A DNA stretch of 12,643 bases from DATDRM01 sp035291705 (lineage in GTDB: Bacteria; Chloroflexota; Anaerolineae; Anaerolineales; UBA4823): the NCBI GenBank assembly GCA_035291705.1, contig DATDRM010000181.1, forward strand, positions 1-12,643. Reading direction: 5' to 3'. Numbering within the stretch: position 1 is the first letter of the stretch; each line of letters begins with the position of its first letter. Shown here one piece after another: positions 7,334 to 12,643 of this stretch. The notes below the pieces were generated by a model. That model was given only the letters and a program-made list of their open reading frames with translations, made no database searches and was not told where the DNA came from. The position numbers were made by a program, and so were the translations under genes.

Positions 7334-7345
7334 TTACGAGCGACT

Positions 7346-7372
7346 TATTTAGGATGTAATTTATCCTAAGTA
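7346..7372. promoter_or_regulatory. Dyad operator candidate TTAGGAT-N7-ATCCTAA
   Basis: Perfect 7-bp arms (7349-7355 and 7363-7369) are separated by seven bases. With one mismatch the symmetry extends to 10-bp arms (7346-7355 and 7363-7372). There is no T-run, so it is not a terminator. The size and spacing suit a dimeric repressor or activator. It lies 36 bp before the DNA glycosylase-like gene, just ahead of the TATACT hexamers. Confidence 0.5.
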
Positions 7373-7377
7373 TCCAT

Positions 7378-7393
7378 TATACTTCTATACTTC
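7378..7393 (+). promoter_or_regulatory. Tandem octamer TATACTTC x2, candidate -10 region
   Basis: TATACTTC is repeated head to tail at 7378-7385 and 7386-7393, giving two TATACT hexamers close to the -10 consensus, 15-30 bases before the start of the downstream gene. Neither has a recognisable -35 at 17 bp. The dyad just upstream would overlap the -35 position. Confidence 0.3.
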
Positions 7394-7407
7394 AGGCAAT
7401 TAGAGAC

Positions 7408-8490
7408 ATGGCAATTGCACTCCGACGACTGTATCAGCAACGGCTCTCGCATGATCTGTTTGCGACCCCGGGTGAGGTTGTCGCCTGGCTGGGCGCTGTC
7501 CAGGCGCAGGACTATTTGGGCGCAAAATGGTCGCTTGGTCTGCGAATGAAGAACGCGACGGACGACTCGATTGAACGGGCTTTTAGTGATGGAAGCATCC
7601 TGCGCACACATATCATGCGACCTACCTGGCATTTTGTCACCCCCGCCGATATTCGCTGGATGCAAGAACTCACAGCCGCGCGCGTCAATGCCGTGAGCGC
7701 TACCACCTATCGACAGCTCGAACTCGATGGGGCGCTGTTCTCGCGCAGTAATGCAGCCATCGCCAAAGCATTACAGGGTGGACAGCAGCTCACCCGTACA
7801 GAACTTGGATTGGCATTGGCAGAAGCCGGAATTTTCGCCGAGGGGCTGCGGCTTGCTCTTCTTGTATCGCGTGCTGAATTGGATGCGCTTGTGTGCAGCG
7901 GCCCCCGGCGCGGAAAACAATTTACCTATGCCCTGCTGGATGAACGCGCTCCGCAAGCCAGGAGCTTGGTGCGAGACGAGGCATTGGCTGAGCTCACCCG
8001 GCGCTACTTTACGGGTCATGGGCCAGCTACCGTACGGGATTTTGCCTGGTGGTCTGGACTGACGGTGGCGGACATAAAAGCGGGTCTTGAAATGGCTGCC
8101 ACCGACCTTATCTATGAGGTGATCGATGGCCAAACTTACTGGTTCTCGGCGTCTATGCCCCCAGTAGCCGAACCATCCCAGGCAGCCTGCTTACTACCGA
8201 CGTATGACGAATTCCTGATCGGCTATGCCTCATTTGACGCGAGGCGGAAGGGAGGGCGGGACGCCAGCGAGAATGTGATGCTCAACTCGACGATCCTGAT
8301 CGGAGGCCGGGTCGCCGGCAGCTGGAGGCGCACCTTCAAGAAAGGTGCGGTGGTGATCGAAATCGCGCCGTTTGCCCGGCTGAACACCGCCGAAGAGGAA
8401 GCGGTCTCTGCCGCCGCCCAGCGTTATGGGGAATTTGTGGGGATGCCCGTGATATGTATGATCCTAAAACCCAGCGCACACAGGGTATGA
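7408..8490 (+). CDS. AlkZ/YcaQ-like winged-helix DNA glycosylase family protein (HTH_42)
   Basis: The 360-residue protein has the features of the HTH_42 (PF06224) family: an opening LRRLYQQRL (5-13), then the catalytic-loop motif VQAQDY (31-36) and a chain of winged-helix segments, including LRTHIMRPTWHFVTPADIRW near 70-90 and GPATVRDFAWWSGL near 205-218. Members include AlkZ, which unhooks interstrand DNA crosslinks from alkylating agents, and E. coli YcaQ. The Q32-A-Q34 motif matches the AlkZ-type QxQ rather than the YcaQ-type QxD, as far as I recall. It would act on damaged DNA in the cytoplasm. The Shine-Dalgarno is weak (AGAG), but the start is fixed by the family N-terminus. It stands alone on the + strand behind a repeat-rich, probably regulated, promoter region. 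The exact lesion specificity is not visible. Confidence 0.88.
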   Translation: MAIALRRLYQQRLSHDLFATPGEVVAWLGAVQAQDYLGAKWSLGLRMKNATDDSIERAFSDGSILRTHIMRPTWHFVTPADIRWMQELTAARVNAVSATTYRQLELDGALFSRSNAAIAKALQGGQQLTRTELGLALAEAGIFAEGLRLALLVSRAELDALVCSGPRRGKQFTYALLDERAPQARSLVRDEALAELTRRYFTGHGPATVRDFAWWSGLTVADIKAGLEMAATDLIYEVIDGQTYWFSASMPPVAEPSQAACLLPTYDEFLIGYASFDARRKGGRDASENVMLNSTILIGGRVAGSWRRTFKKGAVVIEIAPFARLNTAEEEAVSAAAQRYGEFVGMPVICMILKPSAHRV

Positions 8491-8624
8491 AACGGGATTA
8501 CCACGATTCCATGCCTGTGCACGGGGAACGATGCTCATGCGTAATGGATCTCTTGCGGCGAGGCATTGGGCGCTTCTTGAACTCTCGATTGCGGTTAAAC
8601 AATGATTGTAAGTAGTCGGGTTGT

Positions 8625-9296
8625 CTAACTGCGGCTAACCACCTCGATTGGGAACGGCCCACCATGGCCAGGGTATACCGCACCTATGCTCATGCTTCCC
8701 AGTTTCTGGAGACTGGCATTGGCTGCTGCTAAGTCGTCGGTAAGGGAATTGAGAACCGGCTTGTCCGTGTTTACCAGCAGGTCGCCACAGAAGAGCTCCC
8801 CACCGGCGGTCAGGATTCCGATGGATCCTTTTGAATGCCCGGGAAGAGAGATGACGCTGGCGTCAAATCCGTATGCAGAGAGATCGTCCCCATCGGCGAC
8901 AAGAAGATCAGGTGCGAATCGTTCCAACCTTCCAAAGCCGGAGAATATCGGGAGCAACATTCTGATGATGAGGTTGGGTTTCTTCCTGTTCACGAGCATA
9001 TCTCCGCGTGCGACCATGCCCGAATCGGCAGCGTGCATGGCAATCTCCCCGCCGAGGGCAGTGCGGAGGTAGGCGGCATTGCCGGTATGATCGAAGTCGC
9101 CATGGGTCAAAAGGATGAGTTTGAGCAGACCAGGCTTGCAGCCGGCGCGCTCAAGCTCGCTGACAAGTCGCTGGCGGCTATTTGAACCTCCCGTATCGAT
9201 CAGGACATAGCCGGCGTCAGTTGCGATGAGATAGCAATTCACACTACCCACCCGAAAAGGCAGCGACAGGCTGATGGTTTTGATCTCTTTCTGCAT
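8625..9296 (-). CDS. Metallo-beta-lactamase-fold hydrolase
   Basis: This 223-residue protein shows the full set of MBL-fold metal ligands: H65-G-D67-F-D69-H70, H154 in LPGHSKGS, D172 in FCGDLL and H211 in YPGHGGP. The first strand (SVNCYLIATDAGYVLIDTG, 18-36) is typical of small MBL proteins that hydrolyse thioesters, lactones or similar substrates. There is no signal peptide, so it should be cytoplasmic, with two metal ions (usually zinc or iron). An insertion at about 100-130 (LIIRMLLPIFSGFGRLERF) is hydrophobic and may form a substrate lid. AAGG seven bases before the ATG supports the start. It follows the fused hydrolase-methyltransferase gene on the same strand after 89 bp and might be co-transcribed. 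The physiological substrate is unknown; a true antibiotic-resistance role is unlikely from sequence. Confidence 0.9.
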   Translation of the reverse strand: MQKEIKTISLSLPFRVGSVNCYLIATDAGYVLIDTGGSNSRQRLVSELERAGCKPGLLKLILLTHGDFDHTGNAAYLRTALGGEIAMHAADSGMVARGDMLVNRKKPNLIIRMLLPIFSGFGRLERFAPDLLVADGDDLSAYGFDASVISLPGHSKGSIGILTAGGELFCGDLLVNTDKPVLNSLTDDLAAANASLQKLGSMSIGAVYPGHGGPFPIEVVSRS

Positions 9297-9385
9297 ATGC
9301 TAGCCTTTGGTCTGTCGATCGTCAAAGAACCATCCCGAGCAGGACTCGCCGGAATTAGCGGCACAGTGCATTTTGCGCTCCTTGT

Positions 9386-11269
9386 TTACGAGCGAGCAGC
9401 TAGCCAGAGGTAAGGTATCTCAGCGCCCTGTTCGCTCTGGCTCTCAATTTCGGTTTCAACAATCTCAAATCCAGTCTGGTTGACTAACCGCTTCACCGTT
9501 TCTGGGTCGAAGCTACTGAAATACATCGGTACGTTTAACCACTGATCGACAACACCGGCGACATCGCCCGCCTCCGTACTCACGAGCAGGAAGCCTCGTG
9601 GGCGAAGCCATTGATGGATACGGCGGAAGATGGTCTTATGTTCTTCTCGAGGAATATGCTCCAAGGCGTAAAAGGAAACCACCGCGTCGAAAGAGGCCGC
9701 CGGGAACTCGACCGAGGCAGCATCGCCATGGATGAAGTTTCCAGCGGGGACGTTGCGGCGCGCAAGCTCGATCTGCGCCTGAGAAATATCGACCCCGGTA
9801 ACTCGATGCTCCCGCGCAATTTCGACATCTGCAGGATCGCCGGCCCCACACCCCAGATCGAGGACGGATGAACCGGGGTCCAACTCGTTCAGCATCTTCC
9901 TGAGCCAGCGCATGCGTGGCCATTTTGTCTCCCCTTCGAGACGAGCGTAGTCGTGAGCTACCCTGTCATAGCCTTGCTCAACCAGCCGTTTGGGATCATC
10001 GAAGCCGGAGCTACTAGGTGCCCTTGCCCTGCGCAGGATCAGAATCCCCGCAACCGCAAGGATAATTGCGATTGTGATGCTTGTGTACAGGATTGTGTAG
10101 TCCTTTACCCAACCGTACTCAATAGATACGCTTTTTACGATCTCACGCCAGAGGGTTCTACCATTGTCACCGTTGGTCAAGATAACGACACCTTGCCCTC
10201 GTTTTGGATAGGCGATCAGGATGGAAGCATACCCATCGTTGGCGCCCGGATGCGCAAAGTAAAACAGGTCACCGCCGTCATCGTACAGTTCAGGCCCAAG
10301 ACCTAGTTTATCAATCTGAGTTGTCAGCATTTGGATTGTCATGCTACTTGAAAGGACGCTGTCAGATTGCCCAGCATAGGATTGCATCACCCGTATCGCG
10401 AACCGCGCCAGGTCAGATGAGGTCGACCACGCGCTCGCTCCGGCTCCCATCTCGGGATAGGTATGCCACCCCCCTGGAATGGTTGAGCCATCCGCGCGGT
10501 GACCGGAGGCAGCGATTAATCTGAGCCTTTCTGGAAGCGGCGATTCAAAAGTGCTGTCGGTCATCCCCCATGGCTCAAGCACAGATTCACGGGTGATATC
10601 CGGAAAATACTCGCCGGTTACGTCCTCCAAAAGCTGCTGCACGATCATATACCCGCCACCCGAGTAGCGATGCAATGTTCCTGGAACAGTATCCACACGG
10701 ATGGGAGGTGAGTTGGCCGGCCACTCCCCATTCAATATCTGCTGAAGATCGGGTACCTGCTCACCAAGAGCGTAACCTCGAAATCCCCCAACCGTTACCC
10801 CTGCGCTGTGGCTCAAGAGGCGGCGTAAGGTGACTTTCTCTTCCAACGTGAATTCGTTCTCAGGGACCTGCCAGGAAACCAGGCTTTGGTTAACATCACT
10901 ATCCAGCTCAAGAGCGCCGCGCTCAACATATTGCAGGGCGATAACGGCGACAACCAGCTTTGCGATGGAGCCGGTTTGGAAGATTGTTTGTGGTGTAACT
11001 GGTTCATTCTTACCTGCTTCCAGCACCCCATACCCTCTTGTCCATTCCACCTGATGATCATTGATAACGGCAATGCTGACACCGGGGACATTGTGGTACG
11101 CCATGCGTTCCGCCAGATCCATCCTTTTCCAGGGTGGATCACGATATGCACTGAGCAGACCACGCTCTACGCGTTGGATTCTCCGCTCAAGGGAGGATTC
11201 AGAAGCTTGAGAACAGCTCGCCAGGGAGAGGACAAACACGCTGACGATAAGGGCCAGCCTCACTCTCAT
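9386..11269 (-). CDS. Fusion: lipoprotein serine beta-lactamase/esterase domain - TM helix - SAM methyltransferase
   Basis: This 627-residue protein starts with a lipoprotein signal (LALIVSVFVLSLASC, lipobox L16-A-S-C19). Residues about 50-380 form a serine beta-lactamase/penicillin-binding-protein-like hydrolase (PF00144 type) with S101-IA-K104, Y202-SG and H340-PG motifs, placed outside the cell. One TM helix (about 391-412) ends in RRAR (413-416), positive inside. Residues about 424-627 form a class I methyltransferase, cytoplasmic: DPKRLVEQGYDRVA lead, VLDLGCGAG (469-477, SAM loop), acidic D494 in GVDIS, GDA (515-517) and LEHIP (536-540). The predicted topology is consistent. A very strong AGGAGGTGAG precedes the ATG. 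The methyltransferase part looks like a stand-alone protein joined in frame, so either a genuine two-sided membrane enzyme or a recent deletion fusion is possible. Neither substrate is known. Confidence 0.9.
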   Translation of the reverse strand: MRVRLALIVSVFVLSLASCSQASESSLERRIQRVERGLLSAYRDPPWKRMDLAERMAYHNVPGVSIAVINDHQVEWTRGYGVLEAGKNEPVTPQTIFQTGSIAKLVVAVIALQYVERGALELDSDVNQSLVSWQVPENEFTLEEKVTLRRLLSHSAGVTVGGFRGYALGEQVPDLQQILNGEWPANSPPIRVDTVPGTLHRYSGGGYMIVQQLLEDVTGEYFPDITRESVLEPWGMTDSTFESPLPERLRLIAASGHRADGSTIPGGWHTYPEMGAGASAWSTSSDLARFAIRVMQSYAGQSDSVLSSSMTIQMLTTQIDKLGLGPELYDDGGDLFYFAHPGANDGYASILIAYPKRGQGVVILTNGDNGRTLWREIVKSVSIEYGWVKDYTILYTSITIAIILAVAGILILRRARAPSSSGFDDPKRLVEQGYDRVAHDYARLEGETKWPRMRWLRKMLNELDPGSSVLDLGCGAGDPADVEIAREHRVTGVDISQAQIELARRNVPAGNFIHGDAASVEFPAASFDAVVSFYALEHIPREEHKTIFRRIHQWLRPRGFLLVSTEAGDVAGVVDQWLNVPMYFSSFDPETVKRLVNQTGFEIVETEIESQSEQGAEIPYLWLAARS

Positions 11270-11326
11270 CTCACCTCCTCACCTGCGTCCCGGCAACTAA
11301 CATTCGACTTCTGCGGCAACGGTAAT

Positions 11327-11404
11327 GCGGACAAGGCTACCCATTATTATCACGCATTTTCTACCAAAGCGCGCGTGTACTCGAGTGGTGTAGCCGCTGT
11401 CCGC
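11327..11404. repeat. 78-bp interrupted inverted repeat, hairpin element
   Basis: GCGGACAAGGCTAC (11327-11340) is complementary to GTAGCCGCTGTCCGC (11390-11404) as 7 + 6 paired bases separated by a small bulge; CCA/TGG (11341-11343 and 11386-11388) can extend the stem past another bulge. The interior is 49 nt. It lies in the 211-bp gap between the small membrane protein gene and the fused hydrolase gene. There is no T-run, so it is more like a REP/MITE-type element than a terminator. No gene is visible in this gap. Confidence 0.6.
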
Positions 11405-11480
11405 TACAATCTGTATTCTTGATGCGCCTGACCGGGCTGACTTGGGGTAACCTGTCCACACATTTGATGATCTGCCCTTA

Positions 11481-11807
11481 TTAATCGCAAATCGAAACAC
11501 CGAGAAAACAGGGCATTTGGTCAAGAACGAGGCCGACCCACAGCCATGCGATGGCGATTAGAAAAGCGACCCTGAGCAAAAGGCTGATGGGATTTACCAT
11601 GATTCTGTTTCCCGCCCTTACGTTGCGCACGATCGGCATCAGGATGAGGATGAACCCCACCGGCAGGAGCCACAATAAGCCGAATAACGGGATGGGGAAA
11701 CCTTCATGGAAACTTCGCCGGTTTACCCATTCGAGGATCATGAACGGAAGCACGAGGAGGGAGCTGATGATCGCCGGCAATCTGAGGTTGATCAAGATAT
11801 TTTTCAT
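11481..11807 (-). CDS. Small membrane protein, unknown function
   Basis: The 108-residue protein has three hydrophobic segments (about 10-27, 38-60 and 78-98) and a Cys-containing tail (CFLGVSICD). A conserved-looking loop (EWVNRRSFHEGFPIPLFGLLW) sits before the second helix and a short RNVRAG loop after it. From memory, close relatives occur as small hypothetical proteins in Chloroflexota genomes, but I cannot name a family. GGTGAG seven bases before the ATG supports the start. It lies between the Ddn-like oxidoreductase gene and the fused hydrolase gene on the same strand, with gaps of over 200 bp on both sides, so it may be transcribed alone. No function can be proposed. Confidence 0.72.
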   Translation of the reverse strand: MKNILINLRLPAIISSLLVLPFMILEWVNRRSFHEGFPIPLFGLLWLLPVGFILILMPIVRNVRAGNRIMVNPISLLLRVAFLIAIAWLWVGLVLDQMPCFLGVSICD

Positions 11808-11961
11808 AAAGGCTCACCAGTGTGATTAGGAGAATATCTTCCTTGGTGATTTCTATGGTCATTTCACCAAACGTCCAAAGCAAACAAGCGCTCAATGGGA
11901 GGGCTAAACGGGACCAACGAGACTCCTTCTCAATTATCGCACCATTTCTGGTAAAACGCAT
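11808..11961 (-). pseudogene. Possible upstream fragment or small ORF ahead of the membrane protein gene
   Basis: A frame opening with ATG at 11961 reads plausible protein-like sequence (SRWSRLALPLSACLLWTFGEM, then EITKEDILLITLVSL) up to the start of the membrane protein gene, then continues out of frame into that gene until 11704. A 104-bp overlap is too long for normal genes, and no Shine-Dalgarno precedes the ATG. It may be a separate short membrane peptide, a frameshifted 5' portion, or chance. Otherwise the 223 bp from 11808 to 12030 hold nothing I can identify. Confidence 0.22.
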
Positions 11962-12030
11962 CTGCGCGCGATTGGACGGAAAATTTATCTAAGGACGAAC
12001 GGCATGTAGACAATATGGCTGGTTATGCCA

Positions 12031-12477
12031 CTACCTGTCGGGAGACGTTGGACCCAGCACCATGAATACCGGATGCTTGTGTGCTTCCGCCTCGAAATCA
12101 GCAAGAAGAGAGTTGGGGCCGGCATCGAAGTAGTCACGTGTGTAACCACGCTTGAGATACGCCCGCAGCACCGGCGCGCTTTCGCCTGGATCTGCTTCTC
12201 TCACTTGGAGGTATTCGACTGTTCGACCTCTCCTCAATCTCACTTGGCCAGCCTTGCGGGCATTGCGGACCCAATTCACTTCACCGAAAGGCGCGACAAG
12301 CCAGCGTTTGCCATCCAGTTCTATAGGATCGATCGGAGTTTCTCGAAGCTCCCCAGTAGTGCGACCCTTTACCGCCACCAGGTGCATTCCCTTGGGCGCA
12401 ATACCCAGGCGAATTGCAGCCGATAGGATCGCATTTTCCAGACGGATTCGCCGAGTCACCTCGTACAGTTTGGCCAT
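12031..12477 (-). CDS. Deazaflavin (F420)-dependent nitroreductase family protein (DUF385/Ddn-like)
   Basis: This 148-residue protein fits the split beta-barrel Ddn/DUF385 family, whose members bind the deazaflavin F420 (some use other flavins) and reduce nitro compounds, quinones or other substrates. Diagnostic stretches are VAVKGRTTGELRETPI (34-49), DGKRWLVAPFGEVNWVRNARKAG (55-77), RRGR (82-85) and the C-terminal EAEAHKHPVF (129-138). There are no TM segments and no signal peptide; length matches the family. AAGGAGAG six bases before the ATG gives a clear start. F420 users are common in Actinobacteria, Chloroflexota and archaea, which informs the lineage guess. It is the most upstream minus-strand gene in the window, 223 bp before the small membrane protein gene, with an attC-like half site 60 bp upstream. 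Confidence 0.9.
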   Translation of the reverse strand: MAKLYEVTRRIRLENAILSAAIRLGIAPKGMHLVAVKGRTTGELRETPIDPIELDGKRWLVAPFGEVNWVRNARKAGQVRLRRGRTVEYLQVREADPGESAPVLRAYLKRGYTRDYFDAGPNSLLADFEAEAHKHPVFMVLGPTSPDR

Positions 12478-12537
12478 TTGCTACTCTCCTTGGGCTTGGG
12501 CAAAATAACTATCCTGTGCACACATGGTAGACTGGAC

Positions 12538-12643
12538 GCCTAACGGCCTCGAGCTAAGCTGTTCGGCGGAAGCGGGTAAGTCCTCTCCATTCTACTTCCG
12601 CCGGGCAGGCAAGCCAAGCTGCCCCCAAGGCTCAGCCCGCCGG
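12538..12643. other. attC-like half site plus two hairpins at the right edge
   Basis: GCCTAAC (12538-12544) followed by GGCCTCGAGCTAAGCTG matches the shape of an integron attC outer arm; on the minus strand it reads CAGCTTAGCTC then GTTAGGC, like an L'/R' pair. Next come a 9-bp stem CGGCGGAAG/CTTCCGCCG (12564-12572 and 12595-12603) and a 6-bp stem GGGCAG/CTGCCC (12603-12608 and 12619-12624). The opposite attC arm is not inside the window and no integrase is seen, so this is unproven. The Ddn-like gene starts 60 bp away, as a cassette gene would after an attC. Confidence 0.3.

Noticed and set aside
8491..8624. Motifs like GTTAAAC and GTCTAAC suggesting attC between the glycosylase-like and MBL genes
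   Set aside because: These short degenerate matches are frequent by chance and have no pairing partners forming an attC-like stem.
8686..9185. Plus-strand frames over the MBL-fold gene
   Set aside because: The minus-strand protein has every expected metal ligand; the plus-strand readings are Ser/Arg-rich shadow sequences.

Overview
The window reads as a chromosomal segment of a moderately GC-rich bacterium, most likely a Chloroflexota (Anaerolineae-like) genome or MAG. That guess rests on a DUF385/Ddn-type flavin/F420 oxidoreductase, two cobalamin-type radical SAM proteins, a CESA-like GT2 beside a GT-C transferase, and a small 3-TM protein of a type I associate with Chloroflexota from memory. 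No rRNA, tRNA, CRISPR array or recognisable transposase gene was seen, so the lineage is an inference.

Left block (229-5861, all + strand): a 4-TM membrane protein with DUF420-like features, a processive family-2 glycosyltransferase, a polyprenyl-phosphate-sugar-type GT-C transferase, a soluble protein I cannot assign, and a B12-binding-domain radical SAM enzyme. Spacing is very tight (39 bp, 1 bp, 14 bp, then an ATGA overlap). This looks like one transcript building and modifying a glycan or glycolipid at the cytoplasmic membrane. It ends at a weak hairpin/T-run and faces, tail to tail, a second B12-type radical SAM gene (5898-7190, - strand) that is clearly a paralogue.

Centre (7191-7407): a 217-bp divergent intergenic region with several kinds of repeat: three 9-bp tandem units, two 29-bp imperfect direct repeats each starting with a TTGACA box, a 7-7-7 dyad, and a tandem octamer containing TATACT. 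It lies between the second radical SAM gene and an AlkZ/YcaQ-like winged-helix DNA glycosylase gene (7408-8490, +).

Right block (8625-12477, all - strand): a metallo-beta-lactamase-fold hydrolase; an unusual 627-residue protein joining a lipoprotein-type serine beta-lactamase/esterase domain, one transmembrane helix and a cytoplasmic SAM-dependent methyltransferase; a small membrane protein; and the Ddn-like oxidoreductase. Non-coding gaps here hold a 78-bp interrupted inverted repeat (11327-11404) and, at the right edge, an attC-like half site with two hairpins. The most unusual items are the hydrolase-TM-methyltransferase fusion and the glycosyltransferase/radical SAM operon with its convergent paralogue.
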